A DNA stretch of 64,000 bases, taken from NCBI GenBank assembly GCA_947561395.2, contig OX387192.1, positions 33,439,520-33,503,519 of the forward strand. Reading direction: 5' to 3'. The position numbers were made by a program, and so were the translations under genes. Shown piece after piece: positions 40,301 through 52,330 of this stretch; position 1 is the stretch's first letter, and each line of letters starts with the position of its first letter. The notes beneath the pieces are model-generated. The model did not search any database. It was not told the DNA's origin and saw nothing but the letters and a program-made list of their open reading frames with translations. The DNA comes from Buxus sempervirens. Taxonomy: Eukaryota > Streptophyta > Magnoliopsida > Buxales > Buxaceae.

Positions 40301-42772
40301 TTCGAAGACCAAACAATTCAATCCAAACTCTTTCTGATGGAACCTTCTGATCTTTTAATAAAAACTACACTGTTATTTGGGAAGCATGTGAGATATTTGA
40401 AACTTATTATACACACACATGCACAGAGAAATGCACGAACACACGCACATACAAAGCTAAGAGAATAGCAGGAAGATTTGGGAGGAACAGCCATTCATGT
40501 AAATGGTCACCGCCATTTCAGTTGACAGATTGTTATATATTACTACACCTCAATCTGATGAAGAGAGACCAACCAAGAAAGAAACACAATGTTATGGCAT
40601 AAGACAAAAGTTGCATTCAAGACCTTATCCACATGTATAAACTGTTTTTTTTTTAATCCCAAAGAGTTGAGCCATGTCAACTTGTAATATCAGTTTGATC
40701 TGACCAGCATTTCATTTAGGCCCAATCAGGATGTGACAACTATATAAATATGCACCTATATTTACATATGCATGTATATGCATATATACCATATGCATGT
40801 GTATTTGAATTTACAGGCACATTTTCAGTTATGCATTAACCTTTTGTTTTTGTATCTCGCATGTGACCAACACCAAACCCTGCAAACAAAAAAAAGGAAT
40901 TCTATAGGTTAGAAATTGTATCAATAAAGCCAAAAGGAAGCATTATCAGTCACAAGTCCCAAAGATAAGGATGCACCTTCAGAACATGACAGTGAGAGAA
41001 GTTGATTAAGCAGAAAAGATTTGCCTGAGCGATATGGGCCAATAACCTGAGAGGTAGGAAAAAAAAAAAAAGAACATGAAGTCTGCAAAAGAAAGAGAAA
41101 GAGGAGACCTTCAAGGCTTCTCATAAGATGCTTTTTGTTACAACAGTAAAGCTGGCAGAATTATAGAGGTGTGAAAATTATAATAGTGCGCGAGAGTGAA
41201 ATATCTATCAAAACTGCAAACAAATAAGAGGACTTTTAGTAATATCACTGCAGAAACCTGAAGTTTAAGTATAGTATATGCAATTATATTGGACTTGATG
41301 AAACACCAACCAAACCCAGGATCTTGGTTAATCCTAATAAGTCTTAGAGAATTGGTGTTCTGACTACTGATTCTGCCAATTTTTATTCATTTATGATACA
41401 AGATTGAAGGAATTCATTTGTCAAAAGTGGTCATCATCTGATCTAAAATAAATTTCCCCAAAAAATATATAAACCAAGGCAAGAGATAGAAGACTCCTTT
41501 CATTGATTAATCACCTATCGAAAATTTCCTCCAGTGTGTTTAGGCCTATCAAGAAAATTGAATGTGAAACATTTATCAACTTTTATATATATGTAGAATG
41601 TTAATTATGTAGTATTTGCATTTTTTTCAAGTAAAAAAATATATATATGTTGCAACTATTAAAATTATAAGGAAAAGGATAGCAGCCTTACAGCAACAGC
41701 TGCAATAGGGGTTGTTATTCTCTCAATGGCCTTCAAACCCTCTCTTGCCAGTCGAAGTTTTGTATGACCAGGATCAGGCTCCACAATCGGAAACCTGTAA
41801 ATAAAAGAAGAAGCAGATACATTAAATAAGCAAAAAAAGCCATTACTTAACACATGCCAACTACTCAACAATGGTTCAACAGCATTAGGGGGAAAAACTG
41901 TTTTAAGTTCTTTAAAGGTTTCAACTTTCAAGCTAGAAATTGGTAAATAAAGAGTAAATGCATAAGATATATTAACATTAGATTTATATGTATGTAACAA
42001 AATTTTAGTTAAGGGCAAACGTTGCAAGGATCTCTGCATCTACTGCCTATTTCAAGTCTGTAATATTCAATTTCATATTCAGAGGTCATTGAAAATTTTC
42101 AACAGTAGGATTATAACAGTTCCAAAGGCATCTTATATGACAGTATGTGGCTGTAAAGATATAAAGTTCATATTGTGTAACCTGAAAACCAGCTGCCAGT
42201 CCATTATTTTAAGTAATTTTAAGGTGGACGTTGCATATCAGCCGGAAACCCATTCATAACTTTGTTGCCACAGAGAACCAACCTATCAAACTCTGCCTAA
42301 TTGTTTTTATCTTCTTGAAAATGCCTTTCAATATGTCATGAATCAAACTACCTCATACTTTCCCTGTATTAATAAGCCTCCCTTTGTCCTGCACCGGTGA
42401 TGGGCATCATTGATAAACACAATACACATAACCATTTCGTTATCACACTAGATGTCTACATTATCCAATATTTTCATGAGTCGCTAATGAAAGCCTTTTT
42501 ATCTACGGAAAACAATGAAAGAATAGCTAAGAATTATAAAATAAAATAAAAACCGTTACAGATCAACATTAACAACAGAGCAGGATCAACATTGTTTGAT
42601 AAGGAATTGAAATTCACTAAGACCAGTTCTTCAATCGGATCCAAGATTAAAACTTGATCCAATCACCCGGAAGTTGAACTTACGCTTGTCGGAAATCCTC
42701 TATCGAAGAATACCCAGATGTTAAAAAGCAGAGAAGAGCCGAAACGAAGAGAGCCCGCTGCAAATAATCCAT
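34348..42772 (-). CDS. Guanylate-binding family GTPase with C-terminal membrane segments (At2g38840-like)
   Basis: A large dynamin-superfamily GTPase, related to animal guanylate-binding proteins; its plant role is little known. Seventeen exons join in frame on the minus strand: 42772-42684, 41794-41692, 41046-40977, 40879-40841, 39187-39070, 38984-38927, 38830-38766, 38584-38578 (7 nt), 38475-38415, 38082-38023, 37909-37890, 37797-37732, 36751-36584, 35883-35626, 35259-35047, 34853-34582 and 34489-34348. The product has 602 residues. It has an N-terminal signal-like hydrophobic stretch (RALFVSALLCFLTSG), the P-loop GPYRSGKS (67-74), switch region around HMRDTKTKGIWVWG, DTEG (124-127), an RD motif in WLIQRDF, a helical middle, and two C-terminal hydrophobic segments (LVIFSLVMVVVG; LEIGAWVLFIFLE) plus LAILVLYW, suggesting endomembrane anchoring. 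Length and order match Arabidopsis At2g38840 (from memory). All internal junctions are GT/AG. Confidence 0.95.
37207..37240 (+). repeat. CATA microsatellite in GBP intron
   Basis: Short imperfect (CATA)n run (CATACATACATACATACAG) within the intron between the exons ending at 37732 and starting at 36751. Likely polymorphic, no functional role seen. Confidence 0.7.
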
Positions 42773-43690
42773 CCTTGCCCAATACGGAAAGCGCTAGTTG
42801 TTAAAGCAGGGACGATCAGAGATGAGTTTCTGCAGTTTTGAGGCCGATGCAACCATAAGAAGGCTAAGAAGAAGAGATTCATTTGGCTTGGGAGGCATTG
42901 AAGAGGGAAACGGGATCTTAGGAAGCCATGGACCGAGGCGTGGGTTAAGTATCGCGAACACACCTTTCTCGGGTTGTTTTCCTGCTGTTTAAGTCTTGAG
43001 AAAACCACGTTCTTGGGTTGTCTCGTTGCTTCAGATGAGGAAAAGCTTTCAAGAAAGAAACCGCTTTTGGCAGTGAAAAAGCGGATTTTTATCGAGAGGG
43101 GGAAGGTAATTCCGGTGGTTTTCTTCAATCTCAGAGCAGAATAGAAATGGTCAAGAGTCAGAGACGGGCAATGAAGGTGGGTTTAATGTGAGCACCGTGA
43201 TTTGTAACTCCAATTACCAAAGAACCCTATATTTCTCAAAAATTTGGAACAGTCCCCCTCTCCTCTGGGGATCTGGGCCTGTGCGATCGATTCAATCTGA
43301 AAATGGATTGTTCTAAATTAACTATTGTCGGTTCGGTTGGGCGGACTTAGGCCTTCAGTAGACATACGTTTGATTCAAATTTTGTTCGAAACAACCAAAC
43401 GGAATTGTGTCAGTTTGAGTTTGTGGACTGAATCCTCGACTGAACCGAATGTAACAGAAATGAAATATGAACTTCTCCCAGAAAAAAAGAAAAAAAAAAG
43501 GGAAAAACACTTCGTCGCATATAAATGAAGACTTGCGGACCGGGCTTGGGCCTTCAGACATTTGATTTCACTCATACATTTGTTGCAGGAGATTGACTAC
43601 GTGGCAATCACTCATATGCTACGGATCACAACCTTTATGGGCACATCCGTAGCTGATTTAAATCCCCAGATGCCGCTAAAAGGTTAGTAA
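42773..43690. other. GBP upstream region; no further gene
   Basis: Contains the GBP promoter and 5' UTR. Overlapping frames of 60-135 codons on both strands at 42721-43575 have no protein character. A run of A with G (43481-43503) is low-complexity. Confidence 0.45.
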
Positions 43691-43759
43691 CAGCGTATAC
43701 CAAGGTTTACTCAGCGTATACCAAGGTTTACAGTTTTGGCTATTAGTAATAGCGTATAC
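43691..43759 (+). repeat. Reiterated MITE-end plus target-site units
   Basis: The target word gcgtatac followed by the MITE terminus caaggttta occurs three times in a row: 43693, 43714 and 43752. The first repeat keeps about 11 bp of MITE end, the second about 19-25 bp, and the third leads into the full element. Each looks like a clipped copy of the same insertion edge. Confidence 0.85.
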
Positions 43760-44101
43760 CAAGGTTTACAGTTTCGGCGATCACTCATTGGAGGAAATTG
43801 TCAAGGCGCATCGCTGGTGACTTTGGCGAAATTTCGACGATTTGTCACCGAAACAAGGCGACGTACCGAACGAAACGGGCGAAACGGAAAAAAATTTATT
43901 TTTTATTAACAAAATAGGACGGCGTGTCAACGAAACGGAGCGGCGTGCTGACAAAATTTCCCCAAAATCCGAAAAAACCAATTTTACCCTTTTTTTTGCC
44001 TTTTTTTATTTTTCCACCGTTTCAGAGGCAGCGACGTGCCGCCGAAATTTCATTTTGACCGATGGGCAGCACGCCCACCGGCACCGAAACTACAAACCTT
44101 G
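43760..44101. mobile_element. 342-bp hAT-type MITE (copy B)
   Basis: Ends CAAGGTTTACAGTTTCGG (left) and, reversed, CAAGGTTTGTAGTTTCGG (right). The flanking 8-bp words are gcgtatac (43752-43759) and acgtatac (44102-44109), one mismatch. Its right end matches the left end of the 16160-16470 copy (GGTGCCGGTGGGCGTGC), so the two are the same family in opposite orientation. Non-coding; an 86-codon frame inside it is spurious. Confidence 0.88.
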
Positions 44102-44109
44102 ACGTATAC

Positions 44110-45149
44110 CACAACCTTTGACTATCTAAGCCAAACCAAGACTTGGCCATCACATAAACTCAATTTTTCTAACGTTTTAAATCTATATCTATATCTATAT
44201 TATATTTAACGGGAGAAAGACCCTTGGGAATCATGCCTAAGACAATGCGCGACTTTCTCAAAATGCCCATTGCCTATGTTGTTTGGGTTTCAATATTACG
44301 ATAAAAAATATGGCTCTTCGTTCAAAACCCAGCAGTTACAAAACCGTCTCCCTCCCTCTACGTGCAGTACTACACGTGCACCCCTTCTAATATAAATAAA
44401 ATGAAACGTTTTTAACTATATAATATATTAAATAAATAAAATTAAGAATATTTTAATGAAAAGTAAAGTCTTAAATTTTGGAATCCAAATTCAAGCATAT
44501 AATTGCAACATAAAAATACTATAAATGCAATAATAAGAAGTCAGCCCAGCTTGACAATTACAAAGCCACGATGAACACACTTGTCCGGTTTGCCCAAGAA
44601 TTGACTCCAGCTGACCCAATATGCTAACCTGCTATATTGCAAGTAAAAAGTGTTGTTTAATGGTATGCGTCATTGGAAAAAGATCTCTTGGATAACAAGC
44701 AATTGAGCTGGTGTTGCACCGACAGAAATTAAAAGAAAAAAATTACTAAATCAATAAAAGATAGAATTGAACATAGAATTGAACTGGTCATATTGACCGG
44801 TGTGTGTCCTTCCAACATGAGAAAGCTGCATAAAACTAGCACCATCTAAAAGCATATGATTTCACACGTAACAGCATGGATTATCACTCGTAGCTTTCAC
44901 AACTACTGCTCTTACCTCCCAGCCAGCTTCTTTTACTAGGGAAGTTTCTGAAACCAAAACCTTAGAAGTTCAAATAATCATCTTTAAGGAAATCCAGGGT
45001 CTCACCGAAATAAATACCTTGATTTCATCCTACATATTAGATTAGACGTGGAACTTTTCTTTATAATGGGGTGAAATTAACATAATAAAATGTCCATCAA
45101 GTAACCTGTACAATCGACCTACTTCTGCATCAACAGAATTTGACTACAT
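44110..45149. other. Intergenic, no gene recognised
   Basis: AT-rich, with a short TATATC repeat at 44186-44206. The phrase CCTTGGGAATCATGCC at 44222-44237 and the next 30 bp recur in diverged form at 52647, so part of this stretch belongs to a dispersed repeat. Confidence 0.4.
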
Positions 45150-45363
45150 GTGGTCCCTTCCAAACTAACTTGATTTAAGGTCTCAAGTTCAAAAACTCTC
45201 AAGTGATATCAATTCTTTGGGGCTACCTGCATAAGGTCTTTGGGCCTTAGATTTACCCAAGCCATGTGGGTTGCAGAGTCTTGCATTAGGCCCTTAGGGA
45301 TTAGTCGGTTGAGTGTAGGCGGGCCCGGATACCTTGCGTTCCCAAAAAAGAAAAAAAAAATAA
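45150..45363 (+). repeat. Possible SINE remnant with A-rich tail
   Basis: An internal B-box-like 'ggtctcaagttcaaaaac' (45179-45196) is followed by a body ending GGGCCCGGATACCTTGCGTTCCC and an A-rich tail (45342-45363). The body-plus-tail wording resembles Au-type plant SINEs. No convincing A box or target duplication was found, so the call is tentative. Confidence 0.45.
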
Positions 45364-45728
45364 AGGGTCTAAAGTATCAACGATTCAATAGATATGTCAT
45401 CCGACAAGTCCTTGTCAAGTGAGACCTAATCAGTTTCTGAGCGCTTCTTTACCTGCAGTCCTAAGTCTGATTGCTGAAATCTGCAAGATGTTCCTCATGA
45501 TTCAGATATCAAATCTTGACGTTTTAAAACCTACATATATGAGCAAACTCTAATAGTCACAAAAGATGAGCTGAATTGCTTGGTAAGTAAATACATGGTA
45601 GTACAAGTCATGAGTGAAGAAAGAGGGCAGCTTATACGCCAGTATAAAATCAGGACAAGTTTAGCCATTTACCTGTCCAGAGAAACTCTAATCCAAAATC
45701 CAAACCATTGTGACCACATAGATTCTCA

Positions 45729-48700
45729 TTACATGCCCCAAATGCCACGGGCTGATGCTGCTTTGTTGTTAGGTCTTGATGTCAATTCATACAATATCCT
45801 GGCAAAAGTGTCAGAATGCCTTCCATCCGAGACAAGGATCTCCGCAAAAGCGTTCTCATAAGCTAACAGCAGTGCCCTGTTCTGTGGCTCCGAGACAAGG
45901 CTCTCCAATATCATTGCAGCTTTCCGGCAGACTTCTGGGACAGGATGTGGTGTCCTTATCACCTTAAGTAGCCGATCAATTGCCCTGAGCAGAGTACATC
46001 AACATAGAATTACTTGAATATTTCAGCAAAAGAACCTCCATTCATCAGTTTCAGCATATTATTTAGATTTGTTACAACAGGTGGCAAAACTCACCATCGC
46101 TCACTAGCAAGCTTCAACCTGCAGTCCATATTGACTTCAGCAAGGTTATAAAGTGCACCAACAGCAGCTGCTTGTGCATCTACTGCGGGGAAGCTCAGAA
46201 TATCAATTAAACGCTTGTATATCTGTTATATTCACAAAGAAATTATGGTATGAGTTTTACACTGCTCTTATAAGATAAGGTTGTAGTGAGAAAGGAAAAG
46301 AAAGATCAATCTCTCAAATATTAAGAAATATAAAAAATATTCCAACCTGCGGGGCAAAAGGGAGAAGGAATGGTTCATTATCTGGATTTATTATCAAACG
46401 TCCAAGCAATTCTGCAGCTGCACAATGCCAGGCTTTGACTGATGATCCCAGCATCCCCATGATGGCTTGAACTGCACGTTTCTCCCTATGTACAAAGAGA
46501 TAACAAAAATTATAAATGGCCAGGAATCATCATTCCATGTACCAAAGCAAAGCATGAGACAAAGTCACCTACGTTATTCTGATATAGGATGGCTTGGATG
46601 AGCTGAAGATTCGAAGATCCAGAAGTGGTGCCAAATTCACAATGGTCTCAAGTGCATTTGTTATAAGCTCCTCATCCTCTGTAAATATTGGCAACATATT
46701 AGATGGCATATAGCTCAAGTGACAGAATTAAAAGGACCATAACCTGCTGTAGTCGAAGTTTTAAATGTCAATTTCGCTAGCCATGTTGCTAGGCAGAATG
46801 GTAACAAGTCGCTGCGAGATAAAGATAGGAAATCTTCCCAGTAAGGGAATAATTTGATATTACACTGCTTCAATAATAAAGCATGCATCAAAATAAATAA
46901 GAATATCATAGCAAATATTTATACATACAAAAATTTTTATTACTATACTAGGTTCATTTTCACTTGATTATGAAATTATTCCATATTGTACATCCACAGT
47001 TGACAGTTTAGGTATCCATGCAAACTTCCCTTATTGAATTATATTTATTATGTACAAATGTTTGATATCACATTCTTATTTATTTTGATGCATATTTTAC
47101 TTATTAGAGTATAAAAGTTAAATGTCAAGCCAAAGCCTGGTTTGAGAACAGGCTACTTAGCACTCAAATTTAGGTGGTCTAGGCCGAAGCCAGTTTTAAA
47201 CATGGAGTGCTTGAATCTTAAGATCCTGAATAATATTGCCTTCAGGTCTTCAGTTATTTAAGGCTTTTTAGGTCTTCAGAACGTCAGAAAATGGACCCAC
47301 TTCCTATTCAATTTTCACACAAACTTTTAGATTCCATGTTACTTGTTACCATATGTGCTTGTTGACAAGTTGTACCAATGGCCATGGTCATGGTGAGGCA
47401 GTGAAATGGTGTTTACAAATGTGATACCAACCAATGGTGGCAATGATTTGGTGGTATCAATAGCCAACAAGTGGTGATGGTAGAAGCAGAAACTCATAGG
47501 GGTGGTCATGGTCAGCAGTGGCTGTAAACCTGTAACAATCAATGAGTGGTTTTCATGGTAATTTGTACTCATGACAACTAGGGAGGCAAGGAAAGTTGTG
47601 AAGGTGGTGAATTGAGATGAAAAGGTAGTAGGTGATACCCTATAGGTGGTGATTATGGCAATCAACAATGTTGGCAACAATAGCCTTTTTGTGGTGTATG
47701 CAACAAGTGGTATTATTTAATTTGGTGGAAATCAAAGAAAGATGAGAAACCCACCCACACCCCCACTCCATCTTCCCCCTTTTCTCTCCTCCTCCTCCTC
47801 CTCTTCCTCCTCTCCCTATAGAAATTTAGATTCTCACTTTTACAATCAAATGAATTCTATGAAATTGGAAGAATTATAACTTTAGAAATGCCAACTATAC
47901 TAACATTAAAGGTTTGGAATGTCATTACCCAGGCTTGGGATTGTTTCCCAACTCTAGATTTACTGTAACATGCAAATTCTCTAAAGCATGGTTTCATATG
48001 GCTGGCTTATCCCTATGGGAACATGTTCCATTGAAAAGGTACCTAGAGTATCCAAGAGATAGAAAGAGAGGAATACTAATTTCAATTCGATTATGGTGTG
48101 TTTGATGCAACGAATTGGGGGTTGTACTGAGAGTGGGAAGTATTTCATGACATACTAGGTTATTGAAATTGCAACTAGCCTAACATCCTTCTTGAAGATT
48201 TCTTGGATTGTAACAGGTTTTCAGGTTATCAATATATTCATTCTCTTTTACCGATCAAAAAAAAACCCCCCGGTTTTCAGACTTATGAGGATGTTAGGAG
48301 GTGGTTTCTATCCGAGACCCTCCGGGTCTATTTGCTATTTTCTGGTTTTCTTCCTAATGGGCACACAATTTGTGTACTTGGTAATTTATGCTACTTTCAT
48401 TAATGACTTCTGTTTACCAATCCTTTAAAAAAAACTATATGGCCCATTATTGAACCTAGGTTTTTAGCTAACACATGAATTCATCAATTCTCATCTCCCC
48501 CTTTTTCATTTATGAGGCTTACAAGGAATTGAGTATCTCAAAGAAAATATCCTTCTAGCAAGGCGATCATTGATCAAATCAGACGGGAAACCAGGCAGAT
48601 AAATCAAACCCAAGATGATGTAAATATGGCCCACCTGTGGTCCATATCTAGATAGAGTTAAGAGTTTTAGTAGGATATGTTTTTGAAATAAGTACCAAAT

Positions 48701-51700
48701 TTATTTTCAATTATCTTTTCCTTGTTTAAGTAGGATTAGAGTTTGATTGCAAGTAGGAAACTGTGTCTATAAATAGCCTTGTAATCTTTTATTTTTTGAT
48801 AGTTGAATGAGAATTATTTTATTTTGTGCTTGAGGTGAGACTCCTCTTGTTCTTTGGTGGTAGTGAGACTCCATTGCCGGGTATTGGTGAGACTCCATTA
48901 CCTAAACCCGATTAAAGGTTGGTGAGACTCCAATCCTTTATAGGGCTGTCCTACACCACAAGATTTTGACAGATAAAGAGGAAACAGCCCGAAAATTCCC
49001 TAGTATAATATTTCAAAGAGTTAACATGCAACTGAAGCACAACAATAAGATCAAAAAACCACTTCATATTTTGGAACAGGAATCTAGAATTAGTATGATG
49101 AGACAAAAGAAATAATTCCGAAAAGGAAAAGGAAATGGATGGTTCACAGAGAATTCCAAAGTCTAAACAAACATAATTCTAGCCATGGACTTCCTGCAGT
49201 GTGAACATAGAGCTTCAGTGAAACACTATTGAGCCAGAGTTTATGACCTATGAACAGACAAAACACCGTTTCAAGGAAAACACAGCAAAAAAATTTTTGT
49301 GGAAACCATGATTCACTTTGTTTGATCTGTCAGGAGACTTTTCAATTTTTTTCCATTTTTTTAGATGGGTTAAAATGGTCAAGTAAGAAGTCTTTTCAGG
49401 TTTACAATCAAAAATTGAAGTAAAAAGTTTTTAATATTGATTATATTTTTAGACAGTAGACTATATGTTCGAATCCTCTCTTTCATTGTTGTGGATAGAA
49501 AAGAAATACTTCTATGAATCCTCTTTTATATTTTCTTTGTCAAGACTGTAGATCATATGCTCGATAAAACTTTGCAAAAAAACAAATGTAATCGAATTTA
49601 AAGTGATTTTAGGTGTACACAAACAATAAATTTAAATTCTAATAGAATCTCAATTTGATGAATCGTTGTTCTTAGAATTAAAATACCACTGTTCAACTTC
49701 AAAGAGACCATTGGTGCTACCACACGGTAGAACTGGAAATCCTAATCCCAACACCGCCAATTTCTAGCACAAGACATAATAGAAACGAAAGAGAAGAATT
49801 TATGTCTCAATTTCATTACAAGGGAACCTTGAGGCATTCCGTTTGACCTCACTCAAAGAATAACCTTGAAGTGAAAATCTGGATGCTTTCGAAAACGACA
49901 GTTCCAAGAAAAAGAGTATGATAAGGGATAATTTTGCTTTGGTTTCAAGGCTATTGCTTCACCTCACCTGTGATGTGATCCTCTATGCATTGGAACACCG
50001 TTTCCAAGCAATGCCGATGCTGGGCCATAATGACCTCATTTTCTGGCATGAAAGAGAAGTTGCGGATGATGTTTGAAGCAGCAACAGCACATTGTTGTTT
50101 TTCAGCCCGCCCTTCTTCATCCAGATTAAAAATACCATCTTCATCAAACCACCATTCAGAAGGTCGATGCTTCGTTTTGCTTTTCTGCAGCGAAGCCTCT
50201 GTACTGGATAAGCCAGAACCCACGCTGCCACAAAATGTAAACTCATCTTTAGAATTCCAATTTACATGTCTGAAGCCCGGTATGTAATTCTTGGATCAAC
50301 ATACAAGGGTGTAAGAAATCAGCTTTGAGTTATACCCAGCATGGTGAGGAGCATCATTTGAGCCCAAAACCTCATACTCATTTCCAAATCCTGTCACCAC
50401 TGAGTTTGCCCCCAGCAATCTGGTTCTTGGTGCTTTTGTGAGTTCTTTTGGAAGAGCTATATCACGCCAATCATCTACCTGCTCTCATTGTAAAAAGCTT
50501 AATCTCACCATAAATTCGGGGAGAAAATTATATCTCAATAAAGTCCCATAATTGTGAACTTGATTTTTCTTTCTTTTTGATGAACATTAAAATATTAAAA
50601 CGAAATACATGTTAAGTTGTCTTTCTTCTCCTCCAAAAAGTTGGGATCGTCCACCAGTTAAGCAACTAACTAGTTTAGTCTAATATCATCTATATGATCC
50701 TAAATTCCTAATCATCCTCAAGCAAAAACAGCAAAACTCCCTAGTGGCCTCATAGTAGAGAAATAAAAGGTCCATACTTCCATTCTCTCTCATGCACAAG
50801 AATCATATATGGGTAGATAGGCTAACAATTTCCTTCTCTTTTTGATCGATGTCATGAGTACTGATGTTTCACAAAGCCACAGCCCAGGTAAATACGTCAA
50901 TTTGGGAAGAATACAAGGCTGTCAACAGGTACATATGCAAAACAAGGCTGGATGACATTCCTTATAAATGCGAACATGATAAAAGACAAGAATAATCGTT
51001 TACAATGAAATTTCTAATTTGAATATTGTGTGCATATTTACAAGTATGAGCATCCGAGGGGGCCCAAATAGCGCGCATTCACAAATGCCCAAGCACATGC
51101 ACACACACACGTGCACAATGAAGTATGCAGGTATAAGAAAGGAAGTGAGTATGGTTGCCATTACTTTTAGATCAATGCAATGCAAAACCAAAGCAATTCA
51201 AATAGAGATAGAAACCAGCAATACCCACAACTTGGAGAAGAGCATCAAGCAGCCCAGGTATTTTTGCAAGTGGAGTTGCATCTCTCCGCACTTCATCCTT
51301 TTCTTTGAAAGAGAGTAATGTGAGAGTGTTTAGTGCCCACGTCAGCTCACTTTTTAATCCACTTTGAAGCGCCAGAACTATTCTTTTGTTGTTTTGGTCT
51401 GGGAAAAAGTTTACACAAATTTACAGCATGGCATTAGTTGAATTCACCTGGGTGTAAGTAACTAATTAGCTATAAACCGTCGAATGATTTTGAAAATAAA
51501 TTTGTCCGCAAAATTAACCCATCCAGAATTCAGAATATCCAGCCAGTAAACAACCAGGTATTAATCATTAAAAGTGAGGATTAAGACAATCAAAATAATA
51601 ATACATATCAGATTACAGGTGCCGGGTGGCATGCGATTGCATGACCAAACTTAACCGGTAACCAAATATACCTTAAACCATGAAATTTCAATGGAAAAGA

Positions 51701-52330
51701 CCGATTGGCTTGTCAAGCTTGTCTACTTCATAATAACTGAATATTATTCAAAGGCTATTAATAACCACCTCAAAAATGGACTAAGCTTCAAAACCCAAAA
51801 TAAAGAATGAAAAAATGTTGTTGATTCCATTATGGATATATGTTTCTCCACGAGCATCAAATTGTTGAATTGCTTCTTTGTCGGTGTGTACGTGAGAGAG
51901 AGAGAGAGAGAGATGAATGTGGCGATCGGAACTTTTTCAAACAAAAGAACGAAGAAACTCAAAATATCAAAGGCTTAAACTCACAGCTCGTGAATGAGCG
52001 GACTGTGTTGTAGTAAATTCCAAGATCTGTGGCTGATTGATTGCACAAAAAACTTCCAAAAAATATATATACATTCCACCGGATAAAGTGTCGTCTAGCA
52101 ATACGACAATGGAGAAATTTATGGTTTTAGCGGAATCACATTAACTGACCAGCAAAAGAACTGTGAACTTGGAGAGATGGACCCAGCAGTGTCGACGGCG
52201 CCGCCGAATCAGCTACGGCGGCGGCAGACGCAGCGTTGCTTCCGCTGCCGAATGGGCGTCCCCTTTTAGCTGCCGGGGGAGCCGCGCCACCCGCCGCTCC
52301 CCCAACCTTGCCCTGCTCTCTCTTCTGCAT
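45729..52330 (-). CDS. LFR: LFR (LEAF AND FLOWER RELATED), ARM-repeat SWI/SNF-associated protein
   Basis: LFR is a nuclear Armadillo-repeat protein that works with SWI/SNF chromatin remodellers in leaf and flower development. Eight exons join in frame on the minus strand: 52330-52150, 51398-51229, 50478-50336, 50224-49968, 46678-46573, 46485-46347, 46222-46095 and 45984-45729, giving 459 residues, the family's usual length (about 460). The N-terminus MQKREQGK, KRGRPFGSGS (AT-hook-like GRP core) and APSTLLGPSLQVHSSFA are nearly identical to Arabidopsis At3g22990 as I recall it. Repeats follow: RIVLALQSGLKSELTWALNT, EWWFDEDGIFNLDEEGRAEK, MAQHRHCLETVFQC, WHCAAAELLGRLIINPDNEP, VDAQAAAVGALYNLAEVNMD. 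It ends ASARGIWGM. Intron 4 (3.3 kb) holds repeat debris. No frame damage. Confidence 0.96.
47900..48435 (+). repeat. Possible LINE 3'-tail debris in LFR intron 4
   Basis: Two successive segments end in the LINE-like phrase 'ctcttttaccgatc' plus an A run (48241-48266) and 'ctgtttaccaatccttt' plus an A run (48411-48434). No LINE protein remnant is readable, so only the tails suggest the origin. Tentative. Confidence 0.3.
48580..48990 (+). repeat. Probable solo-LTR remnant in LFR intron 4
   Basis: The segment has an LTR-like layout: TTCCTTGTTTAAGTAGGATTAG, then a TATA box CTATAAATAG (48770-48779), then a T-rich 3'-processing zone and the word GTGAGACTCC about four times (48836-48930). No primer-binding site or coding DNA adjoins. 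Ends uncertain. Confidence 0.45.
51896..51913 (+). repeat. GA microsatellite in LFR intron 1
   Basis: Short uninterrupted (GA)n run; likely polymorphic. No other role seen. Confidence 0.7.

Noticed and set aside
47339-47680. 113-codon minus-strand frame rich in T/S/H
   Set aside because: Derived from GTGG/CATGG low-complexity DNA in an LFR intron.
49440-49500. tRNA or SINE suggested by 'gttcgaatcc'
   Set aside because: No A box, cloverleaf or tail at the right distance; a single B-box-like word is expected by chance.
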